Shown: positions 58,019 to 64,000 of the stretch, one piece after another | Layout: each line of letters starts with the position of its first letter | Position numbering within the stretch: the stretch's first letter is position 1 | Origin: BOG-908 sp964242595 | Lineage (GTDB): Bacteria; Pseudomonadota; Alphaproteobacteria; Acetobacterales; Acetobacteraceae | Length of the DNA: 64,000 nucleotides | Direction: 5' to 3' | Assembly: GCA_964242595.1 (NCBI GenBank) | Contig: CAXTBC010000005.1 | Location: 1 to 64,000 of the forward strand | Made by a program: the position numbers and the translations under genes | Notes under the pieces: generated by a model | The model's input: only the letters and a program-made list of their open reading frames with translations | Told to the model about the DNA's origin: nothing | The model's database searches: none

Positions 58019-58368
58019 AGCTGTTCACCACTCACACCCGCCCCGGCGAGCCGCCCTTGCTGGTGCGCGAGGGCTTCTCCGGCGCCGCGTTCTGGTTCGG
58101 CGCACTCTACCTTGCTGCCCACCGCGCCTGGACCGCGGCCGCGCTCACCATGGCCGCCTTCCTGCTGACGCTGGCGCTGGTCCGGCTTACGCACAACCTC
58201 GCCCCGCTCGCGGGTTTCGCGGTGCTGCAAGGCCTGATCTGCCCCGACCTGCGGCGATGGAGCCTGGACCAGCGCGGTTTCGCTCGCGGGCCAGTGGTGG
58301 CGGCACCTGACCAGGACCAGGGGTTGGCGCGCCTGCTGGACAGGCGGCCGGATCTGTTGGGTGCTTGA
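58015..58368 (+). CDS. DUF2628 membrane protein
   Basis: 117 residues from GTG 58015, overlapping the hisB stop. Contains REGFSGAAFWFGALYLAAHR and two or three hydrophobic helices (about 25-72), then a polar tail. This matches DUF2628, a small membrane family often found between hisB and hisH in alphaproteobacteria. Function unknown. Confidence 0.85.
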   Translation: MKLFTTHTRPGEPPLLVREGFSGAAFWFGALYLAAHRAWTAAALTMAAFLLTLALVRLTHNLAPLAGFAVLQGLICPDLRRWSLDQRGFARGPVVAAPDQDQGLARLLDRRPDLLGA

Positions 58369-58500
58369 AGGAAGCAAGCAGTTCTTTTTTGAAAAAAAGA
58401 ACCAAAAAACTTTTGCTCACTGGCCGCGACGGTTGAAACAGGCGCGCCTGACAATCAAAAGTTTTTTGCTTCTTTTTTTCAAAAAAGAAGGCCTTCCTTC
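58369..58500. repeat. family-1 repeat, copy O (two arms)
   Basis: Left arm AGTTCTTTTTTGAAAAAAAGAAC then CAAAAAACTTTTG; short spacer with GGCGCGCC; right arm CAAAAGTTTTTTGC with a TTCTTTTTTTCAAAAAAGAAG hairpin. It interrupts the his cluster between the DUF2628 gene and hisH. Confidence 0.88.
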
Positions 58501-58503
58501 CTG

Positions 58504-59145
58504 ATGCTTGTCTGCGTCATCGATTCCGGCACAGGCAACCTCGCCTCCGCCGCCCGCGCCCTCGCGCGCGCAGCCGAACGAGCCGGCATCACGGCCACCG
58601 TCACCGTCACCGCCGACCCCGCCCAGGTCATGGCCTCTGACCGCATCGTTCTGCCGGGGCAGGGGGCGTTCGCCACCTGCGCCGGCGGCCTGGCCGCTAT
58701 ACCGGGCATGATGCGGGCGATCGAGGAGCGCACAGGGCAGGGTGCACCTTTCCTTGGCATCTGCGTCGGCATGCAGCTGATGGCCGAGCGCGGGCTGGAA
58801 CACGCAACCACGCCCGGCTTCGGCTGGATCGCGGGCGAGATCGCCCCGCTGCACGCCCCCGGCCTGCGGCTCCCGCACATGGGCTGGAACGCGCTGGAGT
58901 TCGCCGGCAGCCCGCACCCGCTGCTGGACGGCATCGCGCCCGGAGCGCACGCTTATTTCGTTCACAGCTACGGGCTGCGGGGCTACGCTGCCACCGACGT
59001 CGTCGCCACCACGGAGTACGGGGCGCCGGTGCCGGCCCTGGTCGCCCGCCGCAACCTGGCCGGCACGCAGTTCCACGTGGAGAAAAGTCAGGAGGTCGGC
59101 TTGCGCATCCTCGCCAATTTCCTCGCCTGGTCGCCTGCGCCATGA
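58504..59145 (+). CDS. hisH: imidazole glycerol phosphate synthase subunit HisH
   Basis: Glutaminase that channels ammonia to HisF, 213 residues. Class I amidotransferase: nucleophile Cys in FLGICVGMQLMAERG, His/Glu in GTQFHVEKSQEVGLRILANF, and the N-terminal VIDSGTGNLASAARAL. Complete. It overlaps the next gene (ATGA). Its partner hisF is not in this cluster. Confidence 0.96.
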   Translation: MLVCVIDSGTGNLASAARALARAAERAGITATVTVTADPAQVMASDRIVLPGQGAFATCAGGLAAIPGMMRAIEERTGQGAPFLGICVGMQLMAERGLEHATTPGFGWIAGEIAPLHAPGLRLPHMGWNALEFAGSPHPLLDGIAPGAHAYFVHSYGLRGYAATDVVATTEYGAPVPALVARRNLAGTQFHVEKSQEVGLRILANFLAWSPAP

Positions 59146-59723
59146 CGGCCGTCCCCGCCATCGCCGGGGCACAGATACCCGCGCTGCTGGTCGAACACGT
59201 CACGGAGCTGCACGAGGACGACATGCAGGCATTGTGCGAGGCCACCAACGCCGCCATCCTGGACGGGGGCGGCTTCGGCTGGGTGAGCCCGCCCGGCCAG
59301 CAGGCGCTCGAACGCTACTTCCGCGGCGTGATGCTGGTGCCCGAGCGCGAGCTGTTCGTGGGCCGCGGGGACGGCATCATCACCGGCAGCGCCCAGCTCG
59401 TCCGCCAGCCCCGCAACAACGAGGCGCAGGCCTTCGCCGCCGCCATCATGCACGCCTTCGTGGCGCCCTTCGCCCGCGGCCAGGGCCTGGCGCGCCTGAT
59501 GACGCTCAAGATCGAGGACCGCGCCCGCACGCTGAACTACCGGGTGATGAACCTGGACGTGCGCGAGACGCAGACCGCCGCCATCGCGCTCTACGAGTCG
59601 CTCGGCTACACCTGCTGGGGCGTCCACCCGGAATACGCCCGCGTGAAAGGCCAGACCCTGCGCGGCTACTTCTACACCAAGACGCTGCGCAAGGCCCCCG
59701 GCACCGAGCCGCCCGCCGCATGA
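59142..59723 (+). CDS. GNAT family N-acetyltransferase
   Basis: 193 residues. The acetyl-CoA fold is visible: IITGSAQLVRQPRNNE, then HAFVAPFARGQGLARLMTLKI with the R-G-x-G-x-A/G pyrophosphate loop, and MNLDVRETQTAAIALYESLG YT. It overlaps hisH and hisA by four bases each, so it is co-translated with histidine genes. Its substrate is unknown and it need not act in histidine synthesis. Confidence 0.9.
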   Translation: MTAVPAIAGAQIPALLVEHVTELHEDDMQALCEATNAAILDGGGFGWVSPPGQQALERYFRGVMLVPERELFVGRGDGIITGSAQLVRQPRNNEAQAFAAAIMHAFVAPFARGQGLARLMTLKIEDRARTLNYRVMNLDVRETQTAAIALYESLGYTCWGVHPEYARVKGQTLRGYFYTKTLRKAPGTEPPAA

Positions 59724-60454
59724 TCCTCTATCCCGCCATCGACCTGAAGGACGGCGCCTGCGTGCGCCTGCGGCGCGGCGAGCTGGAAGAGGCGACCGTG
59801 TACGAGACCGACCCCGCCCGCCAGGCCCGCGCCTTCGCGCAGGACGGCGCCGCCTGGCTGCACGTGGTCGACCTCAACGGTGCGTTCGCCGGCCGGCCGG
59901 TCAACGAGGCGGCGGTCACCGCCATCCTGGGCGCCGCCACCATCCCGGTGCAGCTCGGCGGCGGCATACGCGACATGGCCGGCATCGAGCGCTGGCTCTC
60001 CGCCGGCGTGGCACGGGTCATCCTCGGCTCGGCCGCGGTGAAGAACCCCATCCTGGTCCACCAGGCCTGCCGCAGCTTCCCCGGCCGCGTCGCCGTGGGC
60101 ATCGACGCGCGGGACGGCTACGTCGCCACCGAGGGCTGGGCCGACACGTCAACCCTGCGCGCGCCGGACCTGGCGCGCCGCTTCGAGGACGTAGGCGTGG
60201 CGGCCATCATCTACACCGACATTGCGCGTGACGGCATGCTTGCCGGCATCAACATTGAACAGACTGTCGAGCTGGCTGCCGGCCTGGCCACGCCGGTGAT
60301 CGCCAGCGGCGGCCTTGGTTCGGCCGGGGATCTGCGCGCCTTGCACGCCCAGGCGGGCCACCTGGCGGGGGTGATCGTGGGGCGCGCGCTATACGACGGG
60401 CGGATCGGCTTGCGGGAGGCGCTGGAGATACTGGCGCCGACGCAAGGGAAGTAA
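59720..60454 (+). CDS. hisA: phosphoribosylformimino-5-aminoimidazole carboxamide ribotide isomerase
   Basis: Fourth step of histidine synthesis, a (beta/alpha)8 isomerase of 244 residues. Starts MILYPAIDLKDGACVRLRRG with catalytic Asp8; other motifs are LHVVDLNGAFAGRPVN, QLGGGIRDMAGIERWLSAG, IYTDIARDGMLAGIN with the second catalytic Asp, and VIASGGLGSAGDL. Start ATG 59720 overlaps the GNAT stop. hisF, the usual next gene, is absent; family-1 copy P follows. Confidence 0.97.
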   Translation: MILYPAIDLKDGACVRLRRGELEEATVYETDPARQARAFAQDGAAWLHVVDLNGAFAGRPVNEAAVTAILGAATIPVQLGGGIRDMAGIERWLSAGVARVILGSAAVKNPILVHQACRSFPGRVAVGIDARDGYVATEGWADTSTLRAPDLARRFEDVGVAAIIYTDIARDGMLAGINIEQTVELAAGLATPVIASGGLGSAGDLRALHAQAGHLAGVIVGRALYDGRIGLREALEILAPTQGK

Positions 60455-60512
60455 GGCAAGCAGTTCTTTTTCGAGAAAAAGAACCAAAAAGCTTTGGCTC
60501 CCTGTCGGGTGG
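60455..60512. repeat. family-1 repeat, copy P (single left arm)
   Basis: AAGCAGTTCTTTTTCGAGAA AAAGAACC hairpin, then AAAAAGCTTTGGCTC and CCTGTCGGGTGGTGCGGAG. Directly after hisA; no right arm. Confidence 0.8.
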
Positions 60513-60600
60513 TGCGGAGCGGTGCGCTTTCGATTATGGCCGCCTCTGGTGCTGTGCCGTATAAGGCTGCCTGTCTGTAACCCTTAGGCCGGAGCACCAC

Positions 60601-61164
60601 TTGGGCGAGACCCTGGAGACCCACGAACACGCCGAGCAGGCCGCGCATGGCGGGCGGCGCCACACCGCGTTGATGATCGCCGTGCTGGCCGCGGCGCTCG
60701 CCTTCTGCGAGCAGGGCGCCCAGCACGCCGACACCCGCATGTCGGAGAGCGCGGTGGCCGCTAGCGACGTGTGGGCCGAGTACCAGGCCAAGTCGACTCG
60801 CGCCAACGAGTCGCGCGACCTGGCGCAGATCGCCGGCCTGCTGCCGGCGGGGGCCACCGGCGACGCCGCTGCCATCCAGGCGAAGTTCGCGGCCGACATC
60901 ACGCGTTTCGAGACGGACCCGAAGACCGGCAAGCAGGCGCTCGCCGCCCGGGCCAAGGGGCTGGAGCAGGCGCGGGATGCCGCTCACGAACGGCTGGAAG
61001 CGTTCGACAACGCCGCCGCCGCCCTGCAGCTTGGCATTGTGCTCACCACCGCCTCCGTCATCACCGGCTCGGTGATGCTGGTGTGGCTGGGCGGGCTGTT
61101 GGGGCTGGTTGGCGGCGTGCTGGCCGTGCTCGGCATGGTAGCGCCGGCGATCGCCGCCATCTAG
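60601..61164 (+). CDS. DUF4337 family membrane protein
   Basis: 187 residues from TTG 60601. A polar N-terminus with ETHEHAEQAAHGGRRHTALM, a first membrane helix (about 20-38), a soluble helical stretch with SAVAASDVWAEYQAKSTRAN, and two C-terminal helices (about 138-185). These are the features of DUF4337, an inner membrane family of unknown function. It lies where hisF is normally found. Short promoter region upstream not resolved. Confidence 0.85.
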   Translation: MGETLETHEHAEQAAHGGRRHTALMIAVLAAALAFCEQGAQHADTRMSESAVAASDVWAEYQAKSTRANESRDLAQIAGLLPAGATGDAAAIQAKFAADITRFETDPKTGKQALAARAKGLEQARDAAHERLEAFDNAAAALQLGIVLTTASVITGSVMLVWLGGLLGLVGGVLAVLGMVAPAIAAI

Positions 61165-61294
61165 GCTTCGGTACGAAGCAGCAAGTTGTGCGGTAGCGTA
61201 TAGATACACCTTGTGCTGGCAGTATCCGAGGCCAGATGCGCCTCATAGTTGAGACAACCGCCCGTCCGGGCGGCCGCACGGAAGCCGCGTCAGC

Positions 61295-62107
61295 ATGATC
61301 CTGCAAAGCCTTTATGATGGTTGCTTCCAGCTCTACTTCGACGAGCTCCTGAGCCGGACACCGCTTTGGTTGTTCGTGCATGTGCCCAAGACAGCCGGCA
61401 GCTCGCTCAACGGGGAGCTGCAGCCCATCCTCAAGCCCGGCCACCATGTCTTTGTCGATTACACCCAGCTGGACCGGCGTTCTTTCGCCGATCTGCTGGA
61501 CGAAGCCGTCGACAAGTTCATCACGCTCGCCCAGGTCCGGCGCTACCGCTACTGCACCGGCCACCTCGCGGCCCGGCACGTCGCGCGCATCGGCGCAGAG
61601 CTGCAGGACGTATGCCCGGTGACCTTGTTGCGTGACCCGGTCGCGAGGTTCGTGTCGGACTACCGCTACCAGTGTTCCGATATGCATCCCGGCCACGAGC
61701 AGTTCGTCGCGGACCATCCCGGCATCGAAAGCTACCTCGACCTGCCGGGTGAGTGGAACAAGATAGCCGGCCACCTGGTGCCGGACCATTTGCGAGGGGA
61801 TACACAGGCCTGTGTCGACCACGTCGCCGCCAGCTACGCTTTCGTCGGAATCCAGGAAGCTTACGCCCTGAGCCTGCGCCTTCTCACCACCCTGGTCGGT
61901 GCGCCCCGTCGCCCGGCGGTGTTCAGGCGCGTCAACACACCGGCGCCGGGATCGGAAATCCACCTGCCGCCTACGCTTGTCGAGAAGATACGCCTGCGCA
62001 ACGCGCTTGACGTGGAGATCTACGAGGCGCTGAACGCACGCTTCCAGGCCGTTGCTCCTGCGCTGACGGCGTATCTGGACGAGGTGAACCCGCTGCCTCC
62101 CGAGTAG
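61295..62107 (+). CDS. sulfotransferase family 2 protein
   Basis: 270 residues. PAPS loop LFVHVPKTAGSSLNGELQPI (about 26-45), then CTGHLAARHVARIG, the 3'-phosphate strand VTLLRDPVARFVSDYRYQCS, and AYAFVGIQEAYALSLRLLTT. It is a clear paralogue of the reverse-strand gene at 62326 (shared HVPKTAGSS, SDYRYQ, CVDH/CVDY and ALSLR/PLSLR text). Probably sulfates a surface glycan or lipid. Starts at ATG 61295. Confidence 0.9.
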   Translation: MILQSLYDGCFQLYFDELLSRTPLWLFVHVPKTAGSSLNGELQPILKPGHHVFVDYTQLDRRSFADLLDEAVDKFITLAQVRRYRYCTGHLAARHVARIGAELQDVCPVTLLRDPVARFVSDYRYQCSDMHPGHEQFVADHPGIESYLDLPGEWNKIAGHLVPDHLRGDTQACVDHVAASYAFVGIQEAYALSLRLLTTLVGAPRRPAVFRRVNTPAPGSEIHLPPTLVEKIRLRNALDVEIYEALNARFQAVAPALTAYLDEVNPLPPE

Positions 62108-62128
62108 GACGCTGTTGACCTGTGAGTA

Positions 62129-62239
62129 AGAGTGCCTTTCGAAACCCGCCCTGGCGGCCATCTGACGCGCGTGTTCTGCGCTCCGGTGCTCAGAACACAT
62201 GCCAGCTGACTCGCCATGCCGAATTTTGAAAGGCACTCC
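62129..62239. mobile_element. family-3 MITE-like element, copy 3
   Basis: Inverted ends AGAGTGCCTTTCGAAAC and GAATTTTGAAAGGCACTCC pair over about 14 bases. The interior has GCGCTCCGGTGCTCA, the reverse complement of the TGAGCACCGGAGCGC core shared with copies 1 and 2. Shorter than the others (about 110 bp). A partial family-2 repeat follows directly. Confidence 0.6.
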
Positions 62240-62303
62240 AAGGTCAGGGGCTCTGGGGCTCTAAGGCCCCAGCGGGTTTGGGGCAGAGCCCCATCCTTGC
62301 TTC
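62240..62303. repeat. family-2 repeat, deleted copy
   Basis: AAGGTCAGGGGCTCTGGGGC joins left and right ends; the middle 60 bases are missing; then TCTAAGGCCCCAGCGGG and TTTGGGGCAGAGCCCC. It lies before the stop codon of the convergent sulfotransferase. Confidence 0.8.
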
Positions 62304-62325
62304 CTAAAGGTCAGAACGTCGACCG

Positions 62326-63144
62326 TCACGCCCGCTTGGCCACCGCAGGCTGCGGCAACCGGCGCATGTATTGGATCAGGTCGTCGCGTATCGTGCGCCA
62401 GCGGAGCAGGAACGCCTGGAAAACGCCGAGGTCGACCGCGTTGAGCGTCCTGAGCCTGGCTTCCAGTTCAGGAGTCATGTCCACCTGGTCGTTGTCGGTG
62501 CTGTTGACCCGCACGCGGGCTTCCGGCGTCCGGGTCTCTCCCATCAGCGTGGTCAGCACGCGTAGGCTCAGCGGGTACATCTCCTGCAGCCCCAGGAAGG
62601 CGTAGGCGTTGGTGATGTAATCCACGCAGCCGGCAACGTCGCCGGACATCACCAGCTCGCGGGGCGCCAGGTTGAGCGTGATCTTGTTGTGCACGTGCGG
62701 CCGCGCGACGTAGGTCTCGAAATCCGGCGTCTTGGCGATGAACTGCGCCTGGGCCGTGTTCATTGCCGAGCGCTGGTAGCGGTAGTCCGAAACCAGGCGC
62801 GCCATCGGGTTGCGCAGCATGGTGAAGCAGCGTACGTCCGGGATGCCGTCGCGGACCATCTCCACCTGCCTGGCGTTGATGTGTCCGGTGCAGAAACGGA
62901 ACGGTCGTTCCTTGTAGCTGGCCACGAACGTCTGCACGGCCGCATCGAACCTGGCCTGGTAGGTCCGCGTCGTGTCGGTATGGTCGATGTCGATGTTGAA
63001 CGAGGGCTGCAGGATGCTTTCGGCTTCTGCCGTCATCGAGCTGCCGGCCGTTTTGGGCACATGCACGAACAGCCACAACGGCGCTCCGGCGCCTACCTCG
63101 CCGAGATACCTGTCGAAATCCTTGGCGAACAGCGCAGAAAGCAA
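62326..63144 (-). CDS. sulfotransferase family 2 protein
   Basis: 272 residues from TTG 63144; the frame is closed just upstream by a stop and offers no ATG or GTG before, so TTG is the only sensible start. PAPS loop LFVHVPKTAGSSMTAEAES, CTGHINARQVEMVRDG, 3'-phosphate strand FTMLRNPMARLVSDYRYQRS and AYAFLGLQEMYPLSLRVLTT. Paralogue of the forward gene at 61295, arranged tail to tail around a MITE and a family-2 repeat. Confidence 0.9.
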   Translation of the reverse strand: MLSALFAKDFDRYLGEVGAGAPLWLFVHVPKTAGSSMTAEAESILQPSFNIDIDHTDTTRTYQARFDAAVQTFVASYKERPFRFCTGHINARQVEMVRDGIPDVRCFTMLRNPMARLVSDYRYQRSAMNTAQAQFIAKTPDFETYVARPHVHNKITLNLAPRELVMSGDVAGCVDYITNAYAFLGLQEMYPLSLRVLTTLMGETRTPEARVRVNSTDNDQVDMTPELEARLRTLNAVDLGVFQAFLLRWRTIRDDLIQYMRRLPQPAVAKRA

Positions 63145-63242
63145 GGTGGCCTCACGGAATCATCTGGCCTGATCGTGCCTGCCTGGCCGGACAGATGCAA
63201 ACCGGCCCGCCTGCGGGAGCAAGGCAGCCTCGCTTGATCGGT

Positions 63243-64000
63243 TCAACCCAGGGCGTAGCCGAACGAGGTCAGGAACTTCCCCCACTCCGCCGCGCAGCGC
63301 GCCTGCAAGGCGGCGGGCAGGTCGGACCGCCAGCGTCCGACGGAGGCCTCAGGCGAGCTGCTCGTCGCGTGCTGGGCGAACATCCGGTTGCCTGCCTCGG
63401 CCGCTACCGGGGCGATCTCGGCCTGCAGGAACTCTCCCAGCCTGCGGTAGGTGTCCCCGTCGCCGGCGACCATGTCCTCGTAGCGGATGATGCAGACCTC
63501 CGGCCCGGCCTCGGTCTTGATGGCGGTGAGCTGCTGGCAGCTGTGGCTCAGGTGGCCGAACGACTTGTCCGGGCTGCTCTCGAAATAGGCGATCTGCGAG
63601 CAAAGCACGTCACGCGGGTCGCGCACGATCACCACCTCGCGCATCGCCGGAAAGGCGCGGCGCACGAACAGCCGGGTTGGCCGGTGCAGGTTGTTGTTCT
63701 TCTCCGCGAAGTAGCGCGCCGCCGGCTTGGCCTTGTCGGCCGCCAGCCTGCGGTAGTACTCGCGTACGATCCCGGCGAACGCGCCGCTCACCTGCTCCGG
63801 CATCCAGCTCCTCGAGAACTGGCGCAGCGCCTCCTGCTGACGGAAGGCGTGCGCGTATTGCGGCGCGCCGAACGGGTTGAAGCCGATGTGAAAGCCGTCG
63901 CCCTCCAGGCGGTCCGGATGGGTGGAGCGCTCGGCGTCGGCCGGCGCGGTCAGCACCGCGTAGGCCGCGGCGTAGTACGACAGCATCCGCACCTCGTAGG
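63243..64000 (-). CDS. sulfotransferase, 5' end outside the window
   Basis: The frame runs past the right edge (codons before the ATG at 63992 read YEVR), so this is a partial gene of at least 252 residues. It carries the 3'-phosphate strand REVVIVRDPRDVLCSQIAYF and a C-terminal YEDMVAGDGDTYRRLGEFLQ typical of sulfotransferase families 1/3, different from the two family-2 paralogues next to it. The PAPS 5' loop must lie beyond the window. Probable target a glycan or lipid. Confidence 0.82.
   Translation of the reverse strand, partial: YEVRMLSYYAAAYAVLTAPADAERSTHPDRLEGDGFHIGFNPFGAPQYAHAFRQQEALRQFSRSWMPEQVSGAFAGIVREYYRRLAADKAKPAARYFAEKNNNLHRPTRLFVRRAFPAMREVVIVRDPRDVLCSQIAYFESSPDKSFGHLSHSCQQLTAIKTEAGPEVCIIRYEDMVAGDGDTYRRLGEFLQAEIAPVAAEAGNRMFAQHATSSSPEASVGRWRSDLPAALQARCAAEWGKFLTSFGYALG

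Overview
The window is GC-rich chromosomal DNA from an alphaproteobacterium, most likely an Acetobacteraceae-like member of the Rhodospirillales. The evidence is the gene order (PCMT-like, tolC, popZ, valS; tRNA-Trp, secE, nusG; divergent dciA/mutY), a PopZ-family polar protein, frequent GTG/TTG starts and many four-base ATGA/TGATG gene overlaps. The family assignment is inference; no 16S rRNA gene is present. No prophage, conjugative module or CRISPR array was seen.

Layout. 0-1.7 kb: wreckage of IS630- and IS4-type transposases with small hypothetical genes. 2.0-6.4 kb: a MAPEG protein and a 1202-residue protein made of 149 eight-residue repeats, flanked by two near-identical intergenic repeats. 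6.7-14.2 kb: tRNA-Cys, PCMT-like, TolC, PopZ, ValS, diguanylate cyclase. 14.6-27.1 kb: SelO, an MCP-like membrane protein, DUF3108, GabD, an alpha/beta hydrolase, an incomplete polyamine-type ABC importer, a catalytically dead HtrA-like protein, an acyltransferase and a methyltransferase-HNH nuclease fusion on atypical DNA. 27.4-32.3 kb: kdp potassium pump operon and tRNA-Gly. 33.4-34.3 kb: tRNA-Trp, secE, nusG. 34.4-47.5 kb: a surface-glycan locus (asparagine synthase, GT4, GT9 and GT61 glycosyltransferases, sulfotransferases, a secreted putative glycosidase). 47.6-57.2 kb: BioC-like methyltransferase, comF, grxC, a MoxR/VWA operon, GST, dciA/mutY, phenylalanine hydroxylase. 57.4-60.5 kb: hisB, hisH, hisA with two inserted genes. 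60.6-64 kb: DUF4337 and three more sulfotransferases.

Three families of dispersed palindromic repeats fill most gaps between genes. Family 1 (16 loci) has AT-rich hairpin arms, usually an inverted pair placed right after a stop codon and right before the next start. Family 2 (about 8 loci, up to 135 bp) is a GC-rich nested palindrome carrying GGGGCTCTGCCCC-type ends. Family 3 (3 loci) looks like a MITE whose outer inverted repeats differ between copies while each pair stays complementary. These elements split operons (kdpA/kdpB), supply the 3' end of one gene (GT61 at 47.0 kb) and sit where conserved neighbours would be expected (after nusG, after hisA).

The most unusual items are the exact 24-unit (576-bp) super-period of the repeat protein, the methyltransferase-HNH fusion as a candidate defence protein, and the HtrA-like protein that has lost all three catalytic residues. 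Functions are from reading motifs only; no database search was run.
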